Source: Acidobacteriota bacterium
GTDB taxonomy: Bacteria; Acidobacteriota; UBA890
Reading direction: 5' to 3'
Length of the DNA stretch: 5,896 nucleotides
Assembly (NCBI GenBank): GCA_022563115.1
Contig: JADFNY010000252.1
Coordinates: 1-5,896, forward strand
In this document: positions 1 through 5,176 of the stretch, in pieces
Position numbering within the stretch: position 1 is the stretch's first letter
How the letters are laid out: each line of letters starts with the position of its first letter
Program-made: the position numbers and the translations under genes
The notes under the pieces: model-generated
What the model saw: the letters and a program-made list of their open reading frames with translations, nothing else
Told to the model about the DNA's origin: nothing
Databases searched by the model: none

Positions 1-1453
1 TGAAGGCAGCCGGAAAGACCGCGTTTCCTTCGAACTCCTCGTTCCCCGAGCCCACCGTGTACACCGGAGCCGGAAGCACCGGGGTGCCAAGCTCGTTGCT
101 CAAGAACGGTTCCAGGTACTCCTTCATATGCGTGTCCATGGTCAGCTTCATGAAGTCGGCGTAGCTGCCTTTGGTCGCCAACAGCTTCATCAACCCAAGC
201 TTGGCGAAGCCCGGGGCCAGGCTCGGGATGACGAGGAGCCGTCGTCCGGTAAAGCGATTGCGCTGAAACTTCGCGGTGGCGTAGACGCGTTGCATCACTA
301 GCTTGTTCGCCAGGGCGTAGGGGATGCCCAGAAACCCGCCGGATTCGATCACCTGTTGCTGGCTCGATGCGTGATGGTAGTGGAAGATCGCGTCGAAGTT
401 TGCGCTGCGCCGGAATCTGTCGATGCGGTACTCGTCCGACGGGCTCAGCAGCACCTCTTCGCCGACGAGGTACGGTGGCTGGCCGAAAGCGTTGGCGAAG
501 TTGTTGATTGCATCCTTGATCGCCACGTCCATGGCATCGAATTCGAAGCCGAAGCCGGGCCCGAGGCCCCAGGAATGGGTTCCGAAGATGAACATCACCG
601 GTCGGCCATCGAGCATGAAGAGGCGCGCCGGGGTGGTGTCGCGGATCTCCGCCATGAAGCGTCCCATGTGGCCGAAGTCCCCGACCAGGCGGCCACGCAC
701 GTCCGTCGATACGAAATCTATGCGCTCGGTACCCGGCAGGCTGATCGTACTCTCGTAGAGCAGCGCCACATGGCGGGTGGCGAGGTGGGGGGCTTTGAGG
801 TATCCGGCTCGATAGTTGTTCTCCAACCGTGGGTTGACGATCGGGGTGATCCAACTGAGGGCATCCACCGTGATACCGAACTCATTCTTCAGCTCGTTGA
901 ACTGGCCCTCGACGACGGGGTCCCAGGAAGCGTAGTTGCCGGTGAGGAATTGCGCCGTCGGTAAGAGCGGTGGGCGCCCCGGCTGGTCGTACCAGCCGTA
1001 GTGCCAGGCGACCGTGATCGGTCGTCGGTCCGGGAACTGCCCGATGCCCTGGAGCAGCGGCACGTTGAACTCCACCGAGCTGATGTCCAACTGGTCGACG
1101 GAGCCGCGCCCGAAGACGTCGGCGCGGAAGTCATAGCCCGGAGCCGGGGTCAGATTGAACCCGCGTCGCGAGTGCAGCGCGGCACGGATGATCTGGGCAT
1201 CCGCGGGCCCGACCTGACCGTTGCCGCTGACGTCGACGCGGTATGGCGGCAGCAAGATGCCGCCGGATTGAGGGGTTGCTGCGCTTTCGGCTGCGATGCC
1301 ATCCAGCGCCGCGCCGGCGACCGGTGCGGCTAACGCTGTGCCGAGAGCCGCGCACCCCCCTGCCCGGAGAAACTCTCTTCTCGAGGTCGTATGGGTAGTA
1401 GCGTGGGACTCGCGTTCGTCTTTGTCTGGTCGGGTAGGGGACATGGCGCTCAT
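1..1453 (-). CDS. Tat-exported dockerin-like / GH99-like glycoside hydrolase (3' end beyond window)
   Basis: The reading frame is open for 484 codons from ATG 1453 to the window's left edge, so the C-terminus is missing. Residues 24-30 read SRREFLR, a textbook twin-arginine motif, followed by a hydrophobic stretch ending near AGAA (46-49); export through Tat is therefore likely. Residues 74-85 (D-x-S-x-N-x-Q...D) and 112-123 (D...D) form two dockerin-like calcium loops, the second degenerate at positions 3 and 5. From about 145 onward the protein resembles GH99/GH71-like (beta/alpha)8 domains: AWHYGWYD (149-156), a Y-x-S-x-D-P-x-V segment (174-181) followed by FGITVDALSW, DGRPVMFIFG (282-291), and near the edge GNEEFEG (470-476), which matches the family's NEWxEG-type strand end. 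Substrate and linkage cannot be read; relatives act on mannans and other glycans. ATG 1444 (Met4) is an alternative start, and neither ATG has a clear Shine-Dalgarno. Catalytic activity is inference. Confidence 0.8.
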   Translation of the reverse strand, partial: MSAMSPTRPDKDERESHATTHTTSRREFLRAGGCAALGTALAAPVAGAALDGIAAESAATPQSGGILLPPYRVDVSGNGQVGPADAQIIRAALHSRRGFNLTPAPGYDFRADVFGRGSVDQLDISSVEFNVPLLQGIGQFPDRRPITVAWHYGWYDQPGRPPLLPTAQFLTGNYASWDPVVEGQFNELKNEFGITVDALSWITPIVNPRLENNYRAGYLKAPHLATRHVALLYESTISLPGTERIDFVSTDVRGRLVGDFGHMGRFMAEIRDTTPARLFMLDGRPVMFIFGTHSWGLGPGFGFEFDAMDVAIKDAINNFANAFGQPPYLVGEEVLLSPSDEYRIDRFRRSANFDAIFHYHHASSQQQVIESGGFLGIPYALANKLVMQRVYATAKFQRNRFTGRRLLVIPSLAPGFAKLGLMKLLATKGSYADFMKLTMDTHMKEYLEPFLSNELGTPVLPAPVYTVGSGNEEFEGNAVFPAAF

Positions 1454-1470
1454 TGAAGAAGGCCCGGGGG

Positions 1471-1486
1471 GCTCCCTGGCGGGAGT
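1471..1486. other. Small hairpin upstream of the Tat/dockerin gene
   Basis: CTCCC (1472-1476) and GGGAG (1481-1485) form a perfect 5-bp stem with a TGGC loop, extendable by a G.T pair. It ends 18 nt before the ATG at 1453 on the minus strand, in the expected 5' leader. A second GC stem, CGGGCG/CGCCCG at 1525-1530/1537-1542, lies farther upstream. The minus-strand GGGAG in the first stem is too far from the start to be its ribosome site. In such GC-rich DNA both stems may be chance. Confidence 0.25.
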
Positions 1487-1565
1487 CTGCCCGCCGGCGA
1501 CCGTCTTGATACATTCAACGTGTGCGGGCGTTGCGTCGCCCGACGATCCCTAGCTCCAACGAAGC

Positions 1566-1579
1566 TCGGCGCAAGCCGG
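1566..1579 (-). terminator. Possible weak hairpin after the Ala/Pro-rich gene
   Basis: A stem of four Watson-Crick pairs plus one G.T closes a 4-nt loop, 14 nt beyond the TAG at 1593-1595 of the minus-strand gene. On the minus strand it is followed by TTCGTTGG, which is not a real U-tract, so intrinsic termination here is doubtful. Read-through into the downstream Tat/dockerin gene is possible. Confidence 0.15.
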
Positions 1580-1592
1580 CAAGCGGTGGCCT

Positions 1593-2153
1593 CTAGTACT
1601 TCTTCGACCAGGGGTACTTGGCGCTCTTGCGGGTCTGGGGCTGGTAGTGCGACAGCGTCTTGATGTAGCCGAACTCCTTGGGGAACGAGAGCTCGTAGGT
1701 GTCCGGGTTGACGCCGTCGTCGAGGCAGACCTTTTTGGCCTGCCAGCCGGCGCGGGTCATGAGAAGCCCGGCGCTTTCGGGCTCATTCTCCGGCGCCCGG
1801 GTGCATACAAGCGGCCCTTTCAGAACGCCCGCGGGTTCCAAGTAGTACTGGAAGTCGGTCCCCTCGAACTCGCCGTCGAAGACCGCGTCCCAAAAGGCCG
1901 GCATACCGATGGCGATCGCCTTGCACGAGTCGGGGTCGAAGACGGGCTCGGGTTTCGGCTCCGGCTCCTCGGCGGCCGGCTTGGCCGCAGCTTCGGAAGC
2001 CTCGGCGGCCGGCTTGGCCGGCGCTTCGGGAGCCTCGGTGGTCTCCTTCGCGGCGGGAGCCTCGGGCGCAGCAGCCGGGGCTGCTTCCTTTGCGCCGGCG
2101 GCTGGGCTTTCCTCGATCGCGGTGGCGTTTGTGGGGGTGTCGTCAGCCGTCAT
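1593..2153 (-). CDS. Hypothetical protein with Ala/Pro/Glu/Lys-rich linker and three-cysteine C-terminal domain
   Basis: I do not recognise this 186-residue protein. Residues 10-70 are low-complexity Ala/Pro/Glu/Lys sequence with a degenerate 11-residue repeat (APEAPAKPAAE, then ASEAAAKPAAE), which looks like a flexible linker or tether. Residues 72-186 look folded: they contain Cys77, Cys117 and Cys143, many aromatics (AFWDAVF at 86-92, FQYYLEP at 101-107), and end in a basic KYPWSKKY tail. No signal peptide or membrane segment is visible. I chose ATG 2153 (MTADD). The frame continues upstream to a GTG at 2261, which would add 36 residues of arginine- and proline-containing sequence with no signal and no ribosome site. 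It reads the same way as the downstream Tat/dockerin gene, with 139 bp between them, so co-transcription is possible but unproven. A metal-binding or disulfide role for the cysteines is speculation. Confidence 0.7.
   Translation of the reverse strand: MTADDTPTNATAIEESPAAGAKEAAPAAAPEAPAAKETTEAPEAPAKPAAEASEAAAKPAAEEPEPKPEPVFDPDSCKAIAIGMPAFWDAVFDGEFEGTDFQYYLEPAGVLKGPLVCTRAPENEPESAGLLMTRAGWQAKKVCLDDGVNPDTYELSFPKEFGYIKTLSHYQPQTRKSAKYPWSKKY
1968..2033. repeat. 33-bp tandem duplication inside the Ala/Pro-rich gene
   Basis: Units 1968-2000 and 2001-2033 match at 30 of 33 bases by hand comparison, differing at unit positions 21, 22 and 30. The unit is 11 codons, so the frame is preserved and it encodes the repeated 11-residue linker block. 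A more degenerate copy follows at about 2034-2069 (protein APEAPAAKETTE). This is consistent with slippage-driven linker expansion. Confidence 0.85.
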
Positions 2154-2241
2154 GTCGGGGTCTCGCGGTATCTCGATAAACGAAATCGGCCGCGGGTGGA
2201 TTGTCCTTTCTAACCGGCGACTCGGGAAGGTAGCATAGCAT

Positions 2242-2330
2242 TTGACACTCTGCCGAGGCACATTCGTGCGGCCGCTCGATGGCGGTTCGGGAAGTCGCCT
2301 CGCCTTGTTGACACCCGGCTACCGAGGCAC
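2242..2330 (+). repeat. Duplicated TTGACAC...CCGAGGCAC element
   Basis: TTGACAC (2242-2248) is followed after 4 nt by CCGAGGCAC (2253-2261). The same two words recur as TTGACAC (2308-2314) and, after 7 nt, CCGAGGCAC (2322-2330). Both copies are in the same orientation, 66-69 bp apart, between two divergent genes. It may be a pair of regulator sites or the trace of a small duplication; the differing spacer argues for two shared sub-motifs rather than one fixed site. Confidence 0.6.
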
Positions 2331-2336
2331 CAACAT
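2308..2336 (+). promoter_or_regulatory. Candidate sigma70-type promoter for the phosphatase/kinase cluster
   Basis: A perfect -35 hexamer TTGACA (2308-2313) is followed by a 17-nt spacer and CAACAT (2331-2336), which matches the -10 consensus at only 3 of 6 positions. Transcription from here would give a leader of roughly 70 nt before the ATG at 2414. The downstream TAATAT (2356-2361) is a better -10 but lacks a -35 at the right distance. The call rests mainly on the -35 and the location. Confidence 0.3.
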
Positions 2337-2413
2337 CGGGCGGCGCGGGGGAGCCTAATATTTTAGACTGAGAGATTGGCCCGTAGGGGCCCGGCACACA
2401 CCCGAGATCGTTC

Positions 2414-3178
2414 ATGACCGTGGATTCGGATACCGCCTGGGACATCGACTACGGTTGCTATACCGACGTCGGCCGCGTCCGCCAGCGTAACGAGGACGCC
2501 GCAAAGGTAAGTCCCGACATCTTCTTGTACGCCGTCGCCGACGGCATGGGCGGCCACCGCGCCGGCGACCGGGCCAGCCGGATCGCGGTTCAGACGCTGC
2601 ACGACTACCTGGCGAATGCCGATTCCGGCGACGAGTCCGCCGAAGACACCGTGCGGGCGGCGTTCCAGAAGGCGAACCGCAGCATCATCGAGGACGCGTC
2701 CGGGCGCCCCGACCGCATGGGCATGGGAACCACGTTGACAGCCCTGATCGTCAACGACGGCGGATATCTCATCGGCCATGTCGGCGACTCCCGGGCGCTG
2801 CGCGTCAGGGACGGATCGATCGAGCAGTTGACCGAAGACCACTCGATCGTCGCCGACCAAGTGCGCGAGGGCTGCATGACCGAGGAGGAGGCCCAGAACC
2901 ACCCGATGCGGCACGTGCTGAGCCGCTGCATGGGCTGCGAGCCCGACCCGGAGGTCGATGTACTGACCGGAGAGGTCCAGGACGGCGACGTGTTCGTTCT
3001 GGGATCCGACGGGTTGACGGGGGCTCTCGGTGTCGAGCTCATGGCTGAGACCATCATGGCGGCGTCCGACGCCGCCACGGCCAGCAAGGATTTGGTGGAG
3101 CTGGCGCGCGAAAAGGACGGCAGCGACAACATCACAGCGGTGGTCGTTCGCTGCACGGCGAGTCCCGCGCCCAGCTAA
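2414..3178 (+). CDS. PP2C-family (PPM) Ser/Thr protein phosphatase, Stp1/PppA type
   Basis: This 254-residue protein is a single PP2C domain, the usual size for bacterial Stp/PrpC phosphatases, which remove phosphate from Ser/Thr residues using two or more Mn/Mg ions. The family motifs are all present in order: DVGRVRQRNEDA (18-29), VADGMGGHRAGD (41-52, with the metal-binding Asp43), GTTLTAL, GHVGDSRALRVRDG, a TEDHS and HPMRHVLSR segment, GSDGL (197-201, Asp199) and DGSDNITAVVV (235-245, Asp238). No signal peptide or membrane segment is seen, so it is cytoplasmic. ATG 2414 places the N-terminus at the normal distance from motif 1; the ribosome site is weak. It is the first gene of the plus-strand cluster and ends 32 nt before the kinase-like gene, a classic kinase/phosphatase pairing. 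Nothing in it looks degraded, unlike the neighbouring kinase. Confidence 0.95.
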   Translation: MTVDSDTAWDIDYGCYTDVGRVRQRNEDAAKVSPDIFLYAVADGMGGHRAGDRASRIAVQTLHDYLANADSGDESAEDTVRAAFQKANRSIIEDASGRPDRMGMGTTLTALIVNDGGYLIGHVGDSRALRVRDGSIEQLTEDHSIVADQVREGCMTEEEAQNHPMRHVLSRCMGCEPDPEVDVLTGEVQDGDVFVLGSDGLTGALGVELMAETIMAASDAATASKDLVELAREKDGSDNITAVVVRCTASPAPS

Positions 3179-3210
3179 CGGGGTCCCCTTCCCGTAGCTA
3201 GCACAGAGCT

Positions 3211-3861
3211 ATGAGCCTCCCGAAGCAGTTCGGACGCTACCAAGTCTTGGACGTCCTCGGCCAGGGCGCGATGGGGCTCGTCTACAGAGCTGTCGATCCC
3301 GTCATCGAGCGGGACGTCGCCATCAAGGTGATCCAGGCCGATCCCGGCCTCGGTGAGGCGGAGCTCGAGCGCATGCAGGCGCGCTTCCAGCAGGAGTTTC
3401 GCTCCGCCGGCGCCCTCTCGCATTCCAACATCGTCACGATCTTCGATGTCGGCAAGGAAGGCGACCTCTACTACATCGCCATGGAGTACGTGGAGGGTCT
3501 CAGCCTCGACACGGTGCTCGGGCAGAAGGGCGTCCTGTCGTTCAAGGAGGTCAGCGATCTGGCCTGTGAGCTGGCGAGCGGCCTGGACTACGCCCATGGG
3601 CAGGGGGTCCTGCACCGTGACATCAAGCCGGCCAACGTTCTGATCACCAGCGCGGGGCGCTTCAAGATCACCGACTTCGGCCTCGCCAAGCTCGAGGCGA
3701 CCACACTGACTCGCACCGGCGCCGATCGTACCGGGCCCGCATCGTTTCCAGTTCGTCTGGGGGGATGTAACCAGGTCTTCGGAAGCCGATATCGATCGCG
3801 ATGGCATGACCATCGTCGGGAGACGCGAGCAATAACAGCACGTGTTAGCGGTCTGGAGTGA
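3211..3861 (+). CDS. Truncated Hanks-type Ser/Thr protein kinase (C-lobe missing)
   Basis: Residues 8-171 are a clear eukaryote-like kinase of the PknB class: Gly-rich loop GQGAMGLVY (17-25), VAIK with Lys39, helix-C Glu62, hinge MEYVEG, catalytic loop HRDIKPAN (135-142; Asp137, Lys139, Asn142) and DFG (155-157). The similarity stops at about residue 171 (nt 3723), just where the activation loop should run into the GTPxYMxPE segment. The whole activation segment, APE motif and C-lobe, roughly 100 residues, are absent, as are any membrane helix or sensor domain. The remaining 45 residues hold nine arginines. About 44% of their codons end in G/C by hand count, against 25 of the first 30 codons of the gene. 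An active kinase is therefore unlikely; this is best read as a decayed or rearranged kinase gene, or an assembly join. ATG 3211 gives the usual start for this class, though the ribosome site is poor. Confidence 0.8.
   Translation: MSLPKQFGRYQVLDVLGQGAMGLVYRAVDPVIERDVAIKVIQADPGLGEAELERMQARFQQEFRSAGALSHSNIVTIFDVGKEGDLYYIAMEYVEGLSLDTVLGQKGVLSFKEVSDLACELASGLDYAHGQGVLHRDIKPANVLITSAGRFKITDFGLAKLEATTLTRTGADRTGPASFPVRLGGCNQVFGSRYRSRWHDHRRETRAITARVSGLE
3710..3835 (+). pseudogene. Open +1-frame tail ending at TAA 3833, possible remnant of a former C-terminus
   Basis: In the frame +1 to the kinase, the DNA is open from just after a TGA at 3707-3709 to TAA 3833-3835. The portion from 3746 reads FQFVWGDVTRSSEADIDRDG, then MTIVGRREQ and stop. 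About 20 of these 29 codons end in G/C, better than the kinase-frame tail over the same bases. There is no plausible start or ribosome site for an independent gene. It could be the original C-terminal end of the kinase, or of another protein, joined out of frame by a deletion. I do not recognise the sequence. Confidence 0.3.
3855..3858 (+). promoter_or_regulatory. Ribosome binding site that selects GTG 3866
   Basis: GGAG lies 7 nt before GTG 3866 and is the best Shine-Dalgarno seen in the cluster. It supports starting the TPR/NHL gene at 3866 rather than at the in-frame GTG 3842, which would lie inside the kinase tail and has no such site. The kinase-frame stop TGA (3859-3861) falls between this site and the start. 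Confidence 0.6.
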
Positions 3862-3865
3862 CGTC

Positions 3866-5176
3866 GTGAGCTATTCATCCACAGCGGCACGCCTTCTGAT
3901 CGTCTGCCTGATAACGGTCGTAGGACTCGCCGGTAGTTCGGTCGCCGACAGCGGGGCGGTGACCCCACCCAGGCAAGGCGCCGAGGAGCGCTACGCCGCC
4001 GCCGAGGCGGCGCTCGCCGGTGGAGACTCCGAGGGCGCCCTGCACATCTTCACCGCGATCGTCGATGACTTCCCGAGGTCGAGGTACCCGTCGTTTTCCT
4101 GGCGTGCCGCCGCCAACGTGCGCGCTGGGCAGATCGAGCTCGAACTGGATCGTGTCGAGGCCGGCGCGGCGCGCTTCGTCGCGGTGATCGACGGCGAGCC
4201 ACCCTCGGAGTGGACGGCAAGGGCCCGGTTCGGTCTGGCAACGACCCTGCTGTGGAGCCGCGAGTGGCGGGCCGCCTCGCGCCTGCTGCAAGCCGTCGTT
4301 GATGCTTCCGCAAGCGACGGCCCGGAGGCTGACCTCATTGCCGGCCGCGCCGCCGAGGCGCGGCTCACCCTTCTGCACCGCGTATGGTTGCGCGCCGCGG
4401 CCGGGGAGCAGCCCTGGCAGCGGGCCGGGCGTCTCCCGGTCGACGTCGCGTTCGATCGCCCCATAGGCATCGCCGCCGGGTTCGACAGCGTCCTGGTGAC
4501 CGACGAAGGGGATGATTTGGCGATCTTCATCGATGCCTTGGGCACCACCGCTTCGTTCCGCGTCGCCGACCCGCGACGTCCGTGGTGGGGGCCGTCCGGG
4601 GACGGCTTTGTCGCCGCGCGATCGGTGGTGAGTGCTCCGGTGCGGGTCGAGTCGTTCCAGTTTGTTTATCCGGACGGATCGCGGCAGCGACCGCTCGAAG
4701 ACATCCGCGCCGGCGTGAGCACGCCGGACGGCGGCTGGTTTTTGCTCGACAATCGGTTCAAGCGCGTGATGCGGTTCGGACCGGATGGCGGGTTGGTTCG
4801 CATCCTCGATACCGGTGCCGATGGCGAACCCGTCGACCTGGCGCGTGGCCCGCGCGGTCGTGTATTCGTCATCGAGAAGCGCCGCCGCGGCGTCGTGGTG
4901 TTCGACGCCGACGGCGTGCTGTTAGGTGGGTTTGCCATCGACGGCTGGCGGCGGCCGTACGCGGTGGCGGTCGATGCGATCGGCCACGTCTACGTGCTCG
5001 ACCGTGATCTCAAACGGGTCGACGTGTTCGACCCGGACGGCGGCATCCTGTGGACCCTCGGTCCGGTGCTGCCGAGCGGCGTGGAGCTTCGTGACCCGCG
5101 CGACCTGGCGGTCGACGATACGGGCCGCATCCTGATCGCGGATCGAGGCCTCAGAGCGGTGGTGGTGATCGAATGA
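3866..5176 (+). CDS. Secreted TPR + NHL-type beta-propeller protein
   Basis: From GTG 3866 the protein has 436 residues. Residues 9-27 form a Sec signal peptide (Arg9, a hydrophobic core LLIVCLITVVGLAG, and a likely cut after SSVA at 27), with no lipobox, so the mature protein is probably periplasmic or secreted. Residues 36-185 are alpha-helical TPR-like repeats of the type found in tol-pal and outer-membrane assembly scaffolds (AEERYAAAEAALAGGDSEGA, IVDDFPRSRY). Residues 192-436 form an NHL-like beta-propeller with repeated blades: about 192-220, 280-314, 321-358, 362-398 and 409-436, typified by YAVAVDAIGHVYVLDRDLKR and DLAVDDTGRILIADRG. Such domains usually bind proteins or other ligands rather than catalyse. 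Its stop overlaps the next gene by ATGA, implying translational coupling. The exact partner is unknown. Starting at GTG 3842 would add eight residues before the signal peptide. Confidence 0.85.
   Translation: MSYSSTAARLLIVCLITVVGLAGSSVADSGAVTPPRQGAEERYAAAEAALAGGDSEGALHIFTAIVDDFPRSRYPSFSWRAAANVRAGQIELELDRVEAGAARFVAVIDGEPPSEWTARARFGLATTLLWSREWRAASRLLQAVVDASASDGPEADLIAGRAAEARLTLLHRVWLRAAAGEQPWQRAGRLPVDVAFDRPIGIAAGFDSVLVTDEGDDLAIFIDALGTTASFRVADPRRPWWGPSGDGFVAARSVVSAPVRVESFQFVYPDGSRQRPLEDIRAGVSTPDGGWFLLDNRFKRVMRFGPDGGLVRILDTGADGEPVDLARGPRGRVFVIEKRRRGVVVFDADGVLLGGFAIDGWRRPYAVAVDAIGHVYVLDRDLKRVDVFDPDGGILWTLGPVLPSGVELRDPRDLAVDDTGRILIADRGLRAVVVIE

Larger units (their letters stand above)
2154..2413. 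promoter_or_regulatory. Divergent intergenic region between the hypothetical gene and the PP2C gene
   Basis: These 260 bp separate two divergently read genes and should hold both promoters. They contain a duplicated TTGACAC...CCGAGGCAC element (annotated separately), an AT-rich patch at 2356-2365 that is unusual in this DNA, and a 5-bp hairpin GGCCC/GGGCC at 2378-2382/2387-2391 in the likely leader of the phosphatase gene. A convincing minus-strand promoter is not obvious. The phosphatase has only a weak ribosome site (GAG at 2404-2406). Confidence 0.5.

Noticed and set aside
356..964. A plus-strand open frame of 202 codons
   Set aside because: It lies opposite the Tat/dockerin/GH99-like gene, whose frame is open through the whole region with recognisable motifs.
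1647..2213. A plus-strand open frame of 188 codons rich in Gly, Leu and Arg, opposite the Ala/Pro-rich gene
   Set aside because: It is the antisense reading of the low-complexity linker and shows no domain. The minus-strand frame has the natural folded C-terminal half and sensible composition.
2154..2261. A 36-codon N-terminal extension of the hypothetical gene from GTG 2261
   Set aside because: It has no ribosome site, signal peptide or domain, and would use up nearly half of the divergent promoter region. ATG 2153 is more economical, though not proven.
2257..2271. A sigma54-like GG...GC pair at the first CCGAGGCAC element
   Set aside because: The distance between the GG and GC pairs is one base short of the required spacing, and the second copy has no GC at all.
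3211..3861. A simple frameshift as the cause of the kinase truncation
   Set aside because: None of the three plus frames after 3723 encodes an activation segment, APE motif or C-lobe, and there is not enough DNA before the next gene to hold one.
4582..5007. A plus-strand open frame in another phase within the NHL propeller
   Set aside because: It is Arg-rich with no motifs, a typical out-of-frame shadow in GC-rich DNA.
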